Assembly (NCBI GenBank): GCA_963843255.1 | Contig: CAWJJQ010000001.1 | Span: forward strand, 62,001 to 126,000 | Length of the DNA stretch: 64,000 nt | Origin: Bog-159 sp963843255 | GTDB taxonomy: Bacteria; Acidobacteriota; Terriglobia; Bryobacterales; Bryobacteraceae | Direction: 5' to 3' | Made by a program: the position numbers and the translations under genes | Shown here: positions 8,935-19,419 of the stretch, in pieces | Layout of the letters: every line of letters begins with the position of its first letter | Position numbering within the stretch: position 1 is the stretch's first letter | The notes under the pieces: generated by a model | The model's database searches: none | Told to the model about the DNA's origin: nothing | The model's input: the letters and a program-made list of their open reading frames with translations, nothing else

Positions 8935-9484
8935 AAAGCCTCTCGCAATTGGGGGCGGCCTCGCACACCAAGTCCGGATCGATCAACTCCAGTAGCGCGG
9001 GCGCGTGTTTGGTCTTGTGATACTCTCCCTGGGCGGTGTCTTTGGTTGCGGCCTTCAGGCCCCTGGTCAAATCTTGCTTCGGAATTTCTTCCACTTTCGG
9101 GTTAGCGCTGAGCGCCTTCCGCCGGAAGCCATCTTTATAGAACGCCTCAAGGGCATTTTTGTCGGCGTGAAACCAGGATTCCATCATTTGCACCATCCAG
9201 AAGATAGAACCGGCATGAGACAGGGACCAGCCTTGGCTCCGGCAGAGCGATTCCGAGAAGGCCGGCGCGTAGGGGCCTTCACTATCGCGGAGGAGAATGT
9301 TCTAGGCGTCGCGGTGCTTTCTAAGGGCGATGGAGAAGCCCCGTTCGGGAGTTGCGCCTGTCGCGACAATCCGTAACGGGCAGCGTCTCTCCGAGGCCAG
9401 CCGCTTGATCGCCGTGAAAAACGTATCGAACCCGGTCTTGAGACTCTTGTCACCCTCAAAATAGATCCGAATTTCGTCCTGCAT
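8906..9484 (-). pseudogene. DUF4276-like protein interrupted by an in-frame amber codon
   Basis: Starting from ATG 9484, just 3 bases after the ATPase gene, the frame encodes 60 residues and meets TAG at 9304-9302 (after KHRDA). The same frame then continues without another stop to 8906: NILLRDSEGPYAP and onward for 131 more residues. Joined, the two parts make a 191-residue protein plus one undefined residue, resembling DUF4276. The acidic residues Glu10 (YFEGD) and Asp67/Glu69 (RDSEGP) lie where TOPRIM-like proteins keep theirs (inference). The frame is otherwise intact, so this is a single nonsense mutation, a sequencing error or a readthrough site. An internal ATG at 9196 could express only the last 96 residues. 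Confidence 0.7.
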
Positions 9485-9487
9485 CTA

Positions 9488-10654
9488 TCAGCGGCCCCCG
9501 CCGATTTCGCCCTTCCGCCACAGCTCGCCAAGAGTATAGTGCTCCAACCACTCATCCAGTTGATCGCGAGAGAGACGCTTGAATTGGGTGCCGTTGTCGA
9601 AGTCGCGTTCGCAGACCAAGACCGATTCGGGACGGGCGGAGAATGCGTCGACGAGGGCTTCAGAATGCGTCGTGAGGATGATTTGCGTACGCTGCGACGC
9701 TTCGAGGAGCATCTCGGCTACCAGACGAAGCGCGTCGGGATGCAGACCCAGTTCCGGTTCCTCGATGCAGATTAGGGGCGCCGGCTTAGGGGGGAACAGG
9801 GCCACCAGCAGGCAGAGGAACTTCAATGTCCCGTCAGACATCCGAATCCCCGAAAGCATCTCCAGCAATCCGGCCTCTCGCAGGAACACTCGCGCCAAGC
9901 CTTCGCCCACATTGACCTTCACGTCTTCGAAGCGTTGGCAGAACCGCGGCAGATACTTTCGGATTTGATCATGCGTGCCTACGAAATCCAGTTCATGGAG
10001 CGCCGATGCGAGATTATCGCCGGCTTCCCACAAATAGTCCTTCTGTGCCGAGGTCGATACGCCTGTCCTGGCCGGCGAATTTGGACCGGTGCGGAACTCA
10101 CGGTAAATTCTGATCTGAGCGAGGTTATTACCCACCGCGGTGATTGGAGTGGGATCTACCGGGCTTTTAGACTGCGAAAGTACCGATGATCTAACTGGCA
10201 TAGAGGTGAGCTTGGCGAGCGCTCTGGCGGTTGCCAAATCCTGTGGACCGAAGCTCACGTGACCCGCGGCACGTTCGAAATAACTCTCGGCACTGGACGG
10301 GCCATCCTTGCGGAGGCGCTCATCCAGGATCGTAAAGCCACTCGCATCTTCCGAAAACTGCAGGTCGTAATGTAGGAGGTCAGGGAATTGATCGCCGGGC
10401 AGCGTCAAGTCACATGCGAGCGTCGCGATGGGAGATGGCACCCGGTCGCCGAGCCAGAGCCACTGTCTCACTCCCCCGCCGCGGAGGATCTGAACGTCGA
10501 TGCCATTGGGCGCGGCCTGCAGCAGGCTGATGGCCTCGATTAGGTTACTCTTCCCCACCGCATTCGGGCCGATCAAAACGTTCAGATCTCCCAGCTCAAC
10601 CGTGGTGTCGTTGAAGGACAGGAGCTTCTTCAGCGTGAGACGCTTGATCAGCAT
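9488..10654 (-). CDS. AAA family ATPase (RecF/OLD-like, AAA_15/21 type)
   Basis: 388 residues, ABC/SMC-type ATPase. Walker A GPNAVGKSN is at residues 29-37; Walker B is in LICIEEPELGLHP near 295; the H-loop TTHSE is near 330. There are no membrane segments and no fused nuclease. The central 130-260 region is variable. Such ATPases paired with a small TOPRIM-like or DUF protein are common in anti-phage modules (AbiL-, Septu- and OLD-like); here the partner is the DUF4276-like gene 3 bases downstream. The module interrupts the sugar-utilisation genes, with an arabinofuranosidase upstream and galK downstream, which suggests acquisition. A defence role is inference. Confidence 0.85.
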   Translation of the reverse strand: MLIKRLTLKKLLSFNDTTVELGDLNVLIGPNAVGKSNLIEAISLLQAAPNGIDVQILRGGGVRQWLWLGDRVPSPIATLACDLTLPGDQFPDLLHYDLQFSEDASGFTILDERLRKDGPSSAESYFERAAGHVSFGPQDLATARALAKLTSMPVRSSVLSQSKSPVDPTPITAVGNNLAQIRIYREFRTGPNSPARTGVSTSAQKDYLWEAGDNLASALHELDFVGTHDQIRKYLPRFCQRFEDVKVNVGEGLARVFLREAGLLEMLSGIRMSDGTLKFLCLLVALFPPKPAPLICIEEPELGLHPDALRLVAEMLLEASQRTQIILTTHSEALVDAFSARPESVLVCERDFDNGTQFKRLSRDQLDEWLEHYTLGELWRKGEIGGGR

Positions 10655-12324
10655 TTCGTTGCTTTTAATCTTACGTCTATGCGAGCGTCAGCTCCAACTT
10701 CGTGACCGACGCCGCGGGAAAGCGGCGGGTCAAGGCGGCGCCCGAGGCGGTGAGCGATTCTTCGCGCGGCTCCACGGCGCGCGGATTCTCGAACGTATTG
10801 TGCGCGTGCGCGTCCGCGGCGGCGAGGACCACCGCCTTGGCCGAAGCGATCGACGCGCCCCGGAGCCGGATCTCTACCTCGCGCGTCTGATCGAGGCTCG
10901 GGTTGGTGACGGTCAAGGTCATCGTTTTCGTCATGCAGCGAGGCCGAACAGGACAGCCCCGGCAGCGAGCCGGTCCCCTCGCCGCGTGGGTAGGAAATGG
11001 CGGGTGCGGCGGCCAGCGTGCGCAGCGATTGCGCGTTCTGATGCGCGGCGTACATGTCGAAGACGTGATAGGTAGGGGTCACGCAGAACTTGTCTTCGTG
11101 CGCGAAAAACAGCGACTGCAGACAGTTCACTAACTGGGCCACGGCGGCCATGCCGACCTTATCCGCGTGGTGGTTGAAGGTATCGAGCGTGAGTCCCGCC
11201 AGCACCGCGTCGCGCAGGGTGCTTTGCTGGCCGAGCAGCGCCTCGGCAAACGGCTCCGTACCGGGAGCGTACCACGCGCCCCACTCGTCAACCACCAATT
11301 TCACGTGATGCTGGCGATCACGCTCGCCCATCACCCCCCACTGGCTGGTGATGAACGAGTCCATCTGGTTGGCCTCGCGCAGGATCTCGTAATATTGCGC
11401 GGCATCGAACCGCAGCGCGTCGCCCTTGCCCGCGAGCCAATCGTTGGTGCGGCCGCCGCTCGCGTTCCAGGCGTAGTGATGCATGGACCAGCCCCACATT
11501 CCGCCCAGCCCGCCTTTTTCCGCCACCTTGGTGAAGAAGCTGCGGGTCCAATCGAGATCGTTTCCGTTGGGGCCGGAGCCCACGAACGCGAGCGGCACAT
11601 CGTAGCCGGGCACCCAGGCGGTGTAGCGCAGGTACTCGGTGGCATAATCCTCGGGCGTGAAATTGCCGCCGCAGCCCCAAGCTTCGTTGCCGACGCCCCA
11701 GTAACGCACCTTCAACGGATCGCGTTCGCCGTCTGCCGCCCGCTGTTCGGCCAGCGTGGTGGAACCCGCGGGCGAATTGCAGTATTCCACCCAGCGATCG
11801 AAATCCTGTGCAGTCGACCCACGCAGATTGGCGGCGAAGTAAGGCTGCGCTCCGGTCAGCTTGCAGAAGCGCGCGAATTCGATGGTGCCGAATTGATTGG
11901 GATCGTAACTCTGCGGTCCGGTGTGGCGCGCGTTTTTGCCCCACTCGGCGGCGCCTGCCCAGAAGTTGGTGCGGCGGGGACGCCGCGCGCGCGGCCCGAT
12001 GCCATCGCGCCAGTCGTAGCTATCGGCGAAGCAGCCGCCGGGCCAGCGGATAACGGGCGGGCTGACGCGGCGCAACGCTTCCACCAGTGCCTTGCGCAGG
12101 CCACCGATGTTGGGAACGGACGAATCCTCGCCCACCCAGATGCCATCGTAGACTACGCCGCCCAGGTTCTCCACGAAGTGGCCGTAGATCTGAGGCGCAA
12201 TGGTGGCGATGGGTTCATCGACCAGGACTTCGATCAAGCCCTCGCTACCTGCGGGGCGCAATGCGCCGGCACACGCCAGGCCGGCCACGGCGGTGCGCAG
12301 AAAATCGCGTCTGTTGCCGGTCAT
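10648..12324 (-). CDS. Alpha-N-arabinofuranosidase, GH51, with 3' frameshift
   Basis: Releases terminal arabinose from plant arabinan or arabinoxylan. The N-terminus has a Tat-like signal (RRDFLR at 5-10, then a hydrophobic stretch to about residue 26), so export is expected. The acid/base Glu is in GVGNEAWG and the nucleophile Glu in VVDEWGAWY, both of the GH51 type. After SASLHDE the frame turns to Arg-rich nonsense ending at 10648, while the -1 neighbouring frame continues the C-terminal beta-sandwich (TMTLTVTNPSLDQ to LELTLA) and stops at 10677. A one-base insertion near 10929 explains this. Both catalytic residues precede the shift. The 5' end overlaps araB by four bases. Confidence 0.85.
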   Translation of the reverse strand: MTGNRRDFLRTAVAGLACAGALRPAGSEGLIEVLVDEPIATIAPQIYGHFVENLGGVVYDGIWVGEDSSVPNIGGLRKALVEALRRVSPPVIRWPGGCFADSYDWRDGIGPRARRPRRTNFWAGAAEWGKNARHTGPQSYDPNQFGTIEFARFCKLTGAQPYFAANLRGSTAQDFDRWVEYCNSPAGSTTLAEQRAADGERDPLKVRYWGVGNEAWGCGGNFTPEDYATEYLRYTAWVPGYDVPLAFVGSGPNGNDLDWTRSFFTKVAEKGGLGGMWGWSMHHYAWNASGGRTNDWLAGKGDALRFDAAQYYEILREANQMDSFITSQWGVMGERDRQHHVKLVVDEWGAWYAPGTEPFAEALLGQQSTLRDAVLAGLTLDTFNHHADKVGMAAVAQLVNCLQSLFFAHEDKFCVTPTYHVFDMYAAHQNAQSLRTLAAAPAISYPRGEGTGSLPGLSCSASLHDENDDLDRHQPEPRSDARGRDPAPGRVDRFGQGGGPRRRGRARAQYVRESARRGAARRIAHRLGRRLDPPLSRGVGHEVGADARIDVRLKATKC

Positions 12325-13907
12325 TGATTTCCTCCCTGGCGCGCCTGGGCGGCCAGCTTGCGCAGCGACGGCAACACGTCGCCGAGGCGCGCGGCATCCG
12401 AACCAGGCTGTCCGAGCGCGAAATAAAGCTTGCGATACAGCGGGAAAAGCTGCTCGTATCGTGCGGCGTCGCGGGCATCCGGCTGGATGGTGCGATAGCG
12501 CGGGCAGAGCGCCTGCTGCGCTTCCTCGATACTGGGGAATGCTTTGGCGGCCATGAAGGCCATGATGGCCGAGCCCAGGCTGGTGACATCGCCTTCAGGC
12601 ACCAGCACCGGCTTGTTCAGCACGTTGGCGTACACGCGGTTGAGGGTTTCGTTCTTCTGCGGGATGCCGCCGCCGTTGATTACGCGGCGGATGGCCACGC
12701 CGTGTTCGGCCATGCGCTCGAAGATCACGCGGGTGTGGAAGGCGGTGCCCTCGATGGCGGCGAACAATTCGTCCTGCGCGGTGTGGGTGAGATTCCAACC
12801 GAGGGTGACGCCGCCCAGTTCCGCATTCACCAGCACCGTGCGATCGCCGTTATCCCAAGTGAGGCGCAGCAGGCCGGTCTGGCCGCCGCGATAATTCTCC
12901 AGGCCCCGGGAGAGCGCGGCCACGGTGGATCCAGCGCGGCGCGCGATGGCGTCGAAGATGTCGCCGGTAGCGGAGAGGCCCGCCTCGATGCCGTAGTAAT
13001 TCGGGTGGATGGAGCCTTTCACCACGCCGCAGACGCCGGGGATCAGATCCACGTGTTCGGCGATGGCCATGATGCAGGTGGAGGTGCCCACAACGTTGAC
13101 GACGTCGCCTTCGCGCACGCCGGCGCCTATGGCATCCCAATGCGCGTCGAACGCGCCGACGGGGATGGGGATGCCGGAGGGCAATCCCAACTTCGCGGCC
13201 CATTCGGGCGAAAGATGCCCGGCGATCTGATCGGACGTGGCGTAGCGGCCGTCCAGTTTCGCGCGGATGCCGGCCAGGAGCGGGTCAACCTTGAGCAGAA
13301 ACTCTTCGGGAGGCAGTCCGCCGAGCTCGCGATTCCACATCCATTTGTGACCCATCGCACAAATGCTGCGGGGCGCCTGGCGCGCATCGGTGATGCCGCA
13401 AAGCACCGCGGCCACCATGTCGCAATGCTCCAGTGCCGTGACCATACGGTTGCGCGCCGCGGGATTGGTGCGCAGCCAGTGCAGCAGCTTCGAAAATCCC
13501 CACTCCGAGGAATACACGCCACCGCACCACTGGAGCGCTTCCAGGTTTTCGCGGCGGCCGGTGGTAGTGATTTCAGCGGCTTCACCGGCGGCGCGGTGGT
13601 CACACCAAAGGTAATAATCATCGAGCGGCTGCAGGCCCTCGCCCACCGGGATCACGCTGGAGCCGGTGGTATCGAGCGCCAGCGCGGCTACCTGGCTGCC
13701 GTCGACACCGGCGTTTTCCAGCGCATGGCGGGTGGCCGCCGCCAGCGCCGCCATGTGGTCGCGGTGCGACTGTGTGGCATAGTCCGGATCTTCTTTTTTG
13801 CGCGCCAGTGGATACTCGCCGGTGGCTGAGCCCAGCCGGCCCCTGGCGTCATCAAATATGGAAACGCGGACGCTCAACGTCCCGAAATCTACTCCAGCAA
13901 CGATCAT
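12321..13907 (-). CDS. araB: Ribulokinase (FGGY carbohydrate kinase)
   Basis: Phosphorylates L-ribulose to L-ribulose 5-phosphate in arabinose catabolism. 528 residues, close to the usual AraB length of 550-570. DFGTLSVRV at the N-terminus is the AraB form of the first ATP-site motif; LDTTGSSVIPV, YLWCDHRA and the late INGGGIPQKNE / SLGSAIMA motifs are typical of FGGY kinases of the ribulokinase branch. A four-base overlap with the arabinofuranosidase makes an arabinose-release and arabinose-use operon. No araA or araD is visible. Divergent from zwf with 67 bp between starts. Confidence 0.88.
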   Translation of the reverse strand: MIVAGVDFGTLSVRVSIFDDARGRLGSATGEYPLARKKEDPDYATQSHRDHMAALAAATRHALENAGVDGSQVAALALDTTGSSVIPVGEGLQPLDDYYLWCDHRAAGEAAEITTTGRRENLEALQWCGGVYSSEWGFSKLLHWLRTNPAARNRMVTALEHCDMVAAVLCGITDARQAPRSICAMGHKWMWNRELGGLPPEEFLLKVDPLLAGIRAKLDGRYATSDQIAGHLSPEWAAKLGLPSGIPIPVGAFDAHWDAIGAGVREGDVVNVVGTSTCIMAIAEHVDLIPGVCGVVKGSIHPNYYGIEAGLSATGDIFDAIARRAGSTVAALSRGLENYRGGQTGLLRLTWDNGDRTVLVNAELGGVTLGWNLTHTAQDELFAAIEGTAFHTRVIFERMAEHGVAIRRVINGGGIPQKNETLNRVYANVLNKPVLVPEGDVTSLGSAIMAFMAAKAFPSIEEAQQALCPRYRTIQPDARDAARYEQLFPLYRKLYFALGQPGSDAARLGDVLPSLRKLAAQARQGGNQ

Positions 13908-13974
13908 GACTGCGCTCCAACAATCCCAGCCTAATTTAGCATTGACGCAAGGGGATCGTGCTATTTTGGACTAC

Positions 13975-15497
<1,523 letters not shown>

Positions 15498-15498
<1 letters not shown>

Positions 15499-16508
15499 TG
15501 GCCGCCGGCAGGACCATATCACCCGACCACATCCTGAAAGAGATGTCGGATCTATGGGTGAATCTGGGCAAGCAGGGCGAAGGCGATGCGGGTGTGCTTC
15601 GTGCGTGCTCCATGACGCTGGTGGTGGCGGCCGAGCAATCGGACGACGCGCAAGCCATCGGCGAGACGCTGGCCGCGTTGATGCCGGAGCATCCCAGCCG
15701 CGCGATCGTGGTGCGGTTCACCGAAGACGCCGCGCGTACGCTGGCGGCGCGCGTGTTTGCACAATGCTGGATGCCGTTCGGCCATCGCCAGCAGATCTGC
15801 TGCGAACAGATCGAGATTACGGCTTCGGATGCCAGCCTGCCGGATCTGGCGCCGGTGGTGCTGCCGCTGGCGGTGCCGGATCTGCCGGTGATCCTGTGGT
15901 GCCGCAGCCCACGCCTTTTTCACCTGGACGATTTTTCTAAGTTGTCGGCCATCGCGCAGAAGGTGGTGGTGGATAGCGGCGCGTTTCCGGATCAGGCCGC
16001 GGCGCTGCGGGAATTGAGCGCCGCACAGGCCGCCGGGCGCTTGATGGCGGACCTGGCCTGGACGCGGCTGACCCGTTGGCGCGAATTGATTGCGCACATA
16101 TTCGAGAACCGGACCCAGCTCACGAACCTGCCGCTGGTGACGGACATCGCGATTCTGTATAAGACGGTGTCCACGCCTACTACGGCCTATTATCTGGGGG
16201 CGTGGCTGTTGGACGGCTTGGACAAGATCGGCGTGCATCCGCGAATACGCTTCGCGGCGGAAAAAGGCCAAGCCACCGGCCGCCTCAGCCTGGTGGAACT
16301 GCGTGCGGCGGACCGGCCGGATCCCATCCTATCGATCACATTCGAGGAAGGGCACGCGGCGGAGGTGCGGTCCGGGGGCCTGGTGAGCAAGACCCTGTTG
16401 CCGCCGATGACGGATTACGCCCTGATGCGGGAGGATCTTTCCATACCGGGCCACGATGCGACCTTCGCTCGCGCGCTGGCCCGTGCCGCCGAACTTGCGG
16501 TATCGTGA
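15498..16508 (+). CDS. opcA: Glucose-6-phosphate dehydrogenase assembly protein OpcA
   Basis: 336-residue OpcA-like protein, known in cyanobacteria and actinobacteria as the allosteric or assembly partner of Zwf. Typical parts are an N-terminal helical segment (SPDHILKEMSDLWVNLG), the HPSRAIVV strand, ENRTQLTNLP and a C-terminal Lys/Glu-poor beta region. It starts on the last base of the zwf stop (TGATG), so the two are translationally coupled, and pgl follows 6 bases later. The three-gene order zwf-opcA-pgl supports the call. Confidence 0.85.
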
Positions 16509-16514
16509 CTACAC

Positions 16515-17240
16515 ATGAGTGTGCAGTGGTTCACCTATCCGGACGCGCGCGCCACGGCTGCGGCCTGCGCGCAGCATATCAGCGCGCTGCTGGAACAGGC
16601 GCTGGCCGAGCAGGAGCGCGCCACCCTGGCGGTTTCCGGCGGGTCCACGCCGAAACTGCTTTTCCAAAGCATGGTGGCATCCGGCTTCCGCTGGCAGCGC
16701 GTGCATTTGTTCTTCGTGGACGAGCGCATGGTGCCGCCCAACGACACCGAGAGCAATTACCGCCTGGCGAACGAGAACCTGATCCAGCCCGCGCATATTC
16801 CAGCGCCGCAAGTACACCGGATTCACGGAGAGATCAAGCCGGAGACCGCCGCGCAGCAATACGCGGACGACATTCGCAACTTCTTCGGCCTGGAAGACGG
16901 CCAGCAGCCGCATTTTGACGTGGTGCAACTGGGGATGGGACCGGATGCGCACACGGCCAGCCTGTTTCCGGGCGAGGCGGCGATTGAGGATCGCGACCAA
17001 GTGGCGGCCGCGGTGTACGTACAGAAGATGAGCAAGTGGCGCGTGACCCTCATGCCCGGCGCTCTGCTAGCGGCCAAGAACACGGTGTTCCTGGTGAGCG
17101 GGCCGGATAAGACGGCCAATGTGGGAAACGTCTTTCACCAGGATTTCAATCCGAAGCAATATCCGGCGCAACTGGTTTCGCGGCAGGGGAAAAAGGTGAC
17201 GTGGTTTTTGGATCAGGCCGCGGCTGGGGAGTTGGGGTAG
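16515..17240 (+). CDS. pgl: 6-phosphogluconolactonase
   Basis: Hydrolyses 6-phosphogluconolactone to 6-phosphogluconate; 241 residues, DevB/SOL type. Motifs are LAVSGGSTPK near residue 40, FFVDERMVP near 72, the LGMGPDAHTASLFPG active-site loop near 140, and a late Arg/Thr site in KWRVTLMPGAL. Third gene of the zwf-opcA-pgl operon. Downstream, 17241-17507 shows no gene or strong signal and marks the change to a lower-GC accessory patch. Confidence 0.93.
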   Translation: MSVQWFTYPDARATAAACAQHISALLEQALAEQERATLAVSGGSTPKLLFQSMVASGFRWQRVHLFFVDERMVPPNDTESNYRLANENLIQPAHIPAPQVHRIHGEIKPETAAQQYADDIRNFFGLEDGQQPHFDVVQLGMGPDAHTASLFPGEAAIEDRDQVAAAVYVQKMSKWRVTLMPGALLAAKNTVFLVSGPDKTANVGNVFHQDFNPKQYPAQLVSRQGKKVTWFLDQAAAGELG

Positions 17241-17507
17241 CTTCGGCAGATCACCACGGTAAGGTCACGGGGCTTCTCGATCCAAAGACGGGCGGTTTAA
17301 TCCCGACAGGATCCCAAGGTATCGCGCAGTGGTAGTATGATCTTGCGGGTTAAGGAGACAAAAAGAAGATCCAAGAGAATTAAGCCTTGGCTGCGAATCA
17401 TGGTCTTCCCGGACAATGACGGACTATCTCCAGCCTGTGTCCCATGACGCTGCGAAGGTCGCTGGGGCCGCACGTTAGAGCCGATGTTTCAGTCAGGAAC
17501 ATAGCAC

Positions 17508-18239
17508 ATGGCTGAGCGCGACGAAACCATTTTTGTGATCGACATCCCGGCACGCACGCTCCCGATGGCTCGACTGGCGGAATATGTAGCTGACTTGGCT
17601 GCCCTGCTGGGCCAAGAAGAGCATGTCCATTTACTTGAGATTAGGGAATCGAGCACCGTGCTCGTGCCCTTTATCGATGACATCGCTTTCCAAAAGGTCC
17701 AGAAGCAAGTAATCGCAATACGCGACCACTCCGCGTCTCAAAAAGCAATGAGACTATACGAATCGATCGATAACCGTCTTGCGGACGACGGTGCCTCTGC
17801 CATATTGCGTGGTGCCTACGGTACCGTAGTTCAGTTTCCTGGGAAATCCAAGCCCGTCTCCGAGGATCTCGGCCCCATAATCGAGCCGGACTCAATTGAT
17901 GGCGAGATCATCCAAATCGGAGGCAGGGACGAGACTATTTCGGTGTATATCAGAGAAAAGCATGAAGCACCAGTCATCTGCACCACGACCAGAGAAAAGG
18001 GCCGCAGTCTTGCGAGGCTAATCTTTCAACAGGTGCGGCTTCACGGGCAAGCGACTTGGATAAGGGCAAACAGCCGTTGGAAACGCGTGCAGTTTACGAT
18101 AGATACATGGAGCGAGTTGACCGAACAGCCACTTGAGAACGTAATTCAGGCGCTTCGGGAGGTACCAACCCCTAACATTGATAGGATCGATCCTTTCGCG
18201 TTTCTTTCTGAATTGAGGGGCAGCGACGATAACAGGTGA
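17508..18239 (+). CDS. Hypothetical protein upstream of a PIN-domain gene
   Basis: 243 residues, not recognised. Starts MAERDETIFVIDIPARTLP; mixed alpha/beta, no signal peptide or membrane helix. The N-terminal 75 residues (AEYVADLAALLG, HVHLLEIRESST) and a GRDETISVYIREK segment suggest two small beta-containing domains. Codon use and GC are lower than in the zwf operon. Ends 9 bases before the ATG of a PIN-domain gene with AGGTGAG between them, so the two probably form one transcript. The role is unknown; an accessory or toxin-antitoxin-like pair is only a guess. Confidence 0.65.
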   Translation: MAERDETIFVIDIPARTLPMARLAEYVADLAALLGQEEHVHLLEIRESSTVLVPFIDDIAFQKVQKQVIAIRDHSASQKAMRLYESIDNRLADDGASAILRGAYGTVVQFPGKSKPVSEDLGPIIEPDSIDGEIIQIGGRDETISVYIREKHEAPVICTTTREKGRSLARLIFQQVRLHGQATWIRANSRWKRVQFTIDTWSELTEQPLENVIQALREVPTPNIDRIDPFAFLSELRGSDDNR

Positions 18240-18248
18240 GCATTTGCC

Positions 18249-18930
18249 ATGGTATCGTTCGACAGCAACACCCTCTCCATTTTGCTCTTTAATACCTCTG
18301 CCGTCCCTTTGGATTTCAGGACTCATCCCGCGGGAAAGGATGGAGCGGCTCGTTGATAAACTCAGCCGCAAGGGCGAAAAAATCCTCATTCCAGATCCAG
18401 TACTGAGCGAGTTTCTAGTGACAGCGGTCCTCGCTGGCGCTTCCATTCAGCACTACCTCAAGATCATTCAAGGCGCTCAGCATTTTGTTACAAGACCATT
18501 CGGAACGCGCGCCGCGGTTGAGGTTGCCGAGCGCCTCGCAAATGCTATCAAGGCTGGAGACAAGAGAGAAGGGGAGAGAACTGAGCCTTGGCAAAAGCTG
18601 AAATTTGACCGGCAAATAGTCGCAATCGCCATAGTGGAAGGAGCGACCGTTCTCTACTCCACCGATAGGGATGTACACAATCAGGGCAAGCGGTGGGGAT
18701 TAGAAGTTATCAGCCCGGCAGACCTCCCACTTTATGCCGTTCAGTTGCCACTGAAAGAATTGGAGCACCATGCACCTATAACGGAGTCTCCCGGATTGCC
18801 CGTCGCAATGCCGCTGGAAACAACCAGGCCCCCACAGAGCCTTCCCGCTGCGTCTGCCGAGTCGCCGGAACGGCGAGAATCCGACTCACGTGCAGAAATG
18901 CCAGAGTCCGAGAAGAAAGATATAGGATAA
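18249..18930 (+). pseudogene. PIN-domain protein, apparently frameshifted near its N-terminus
   Basis: From ATG 18249 the frame reads MVSFDSNTLSILL, an ideal PIN start with its first Asp, then runs to a stop after about 35 residues (GKDGAAR). The rest of the domain lies in the +1 frame from about 18335: ERMERLVDKLSRKG, ILIPDPVLSEFL, FDRQIVAIA and STDRDV, the last two holding further PIN acidic residues. A single-base change near 18335-18345 would join them. The C-terminal 50 residues are Pro/Glu-rich and probably disordered. PIN domains are Mg2+-dependent RNases. Whether the shift is real or an assembly error is open. Confidence 0.6.
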
Positions 18931-19017
18931 GCCAAGACAGAGGCCTAGCTGTTACCCGAACACCTAGCATCTCGCAAGTGGGCAATGGGGAACGTCATGC
19001 AGAATGTGTTCCCTGTC

Positions 19018-19419
19018 TCATGATGCGCGGCTCTCTATTTCCTCGGCCGAACAGGTCCGTAGCAGGTAGCCGGGTGCGAACTCGAAGAGAGTGGATCGCT
19101 CCACCATTTGCTCCTCGAAGGGCAACCCGCCGAGCGCCACATCGATGGGTGTACCGTTCGGCGCCGTGACGAGCAGGACGCGATAGCGGCGCGCAAAATC
19201 CAAGGCGTCCGCCAGGCGCGCCCGATAGCCCGATTCCAGAAGCGGAGCGCTAAATTCGTCTTCCTGCCCGAAGCCGCTCACCAGCGTCACGTCCACATCG
19301 CGCGTAAAGCGGGGCCCGCCCCAGCGTAGCAGCGCTATTCCCCCGATGATACAGAATTTCCATTGCCGGCCCATGAAAAAAATCTGGAGGTCTCGCGCCG
19401 CCTCTAATAAGGGCGTCAT
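19018..19419 (-). CDS. Nucleotidyltransferase (MNT/AbiEii-like), probably C-terminally truncated
   Basis: 133 residues. The nucleotidyltransferase core is visible: IIGGIALLRWG near residue 24, then FTRDVDVTL with Asp41 and Asp43 as metal ligands, and PIDVALGG with a third Asp. The protein stops at LRTCSAEEIESRAS; related proteins continue after the SAEDL-type segment with a helical region, and no continuation is seen in the other frames down to 18931. The gene overlaps the small upstream gene by four bases (ATGA). Such enzymes act as toxins (MenT, AbiEii) or as tRNA- or antitoxin-modifying partners. Confidence 0.7.
   Translation of the reverse strand: MTPLLEAARDLQIFFMGRQWKFCIIGGIALLRWGGPRFTRDVDVTLVSGFGQEDEFSAPLLESGYRARLADALDFARRYRVLLVTAPNGTPIDVALGGLPFEEQMVERSTLFEFAPGYLLRTCSAEEIESRAS

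Noticed and set aside
12087..13829. 580-codon open frame antisense to the ribulokinase and arabinofuranosidase
   Set aside because: Shadow of GC-rich codon bias; composition is His/Arg/Ala-rich with no domain, while the opposite strand has two well-recognised enzymes.
13942..13967. Strong sigma-70 promoter for zwf
   Set aside because: TTGACG and TATTTT are only 14 bp apart, too close for a normal promoter, and the start codon would be almost leaderless.
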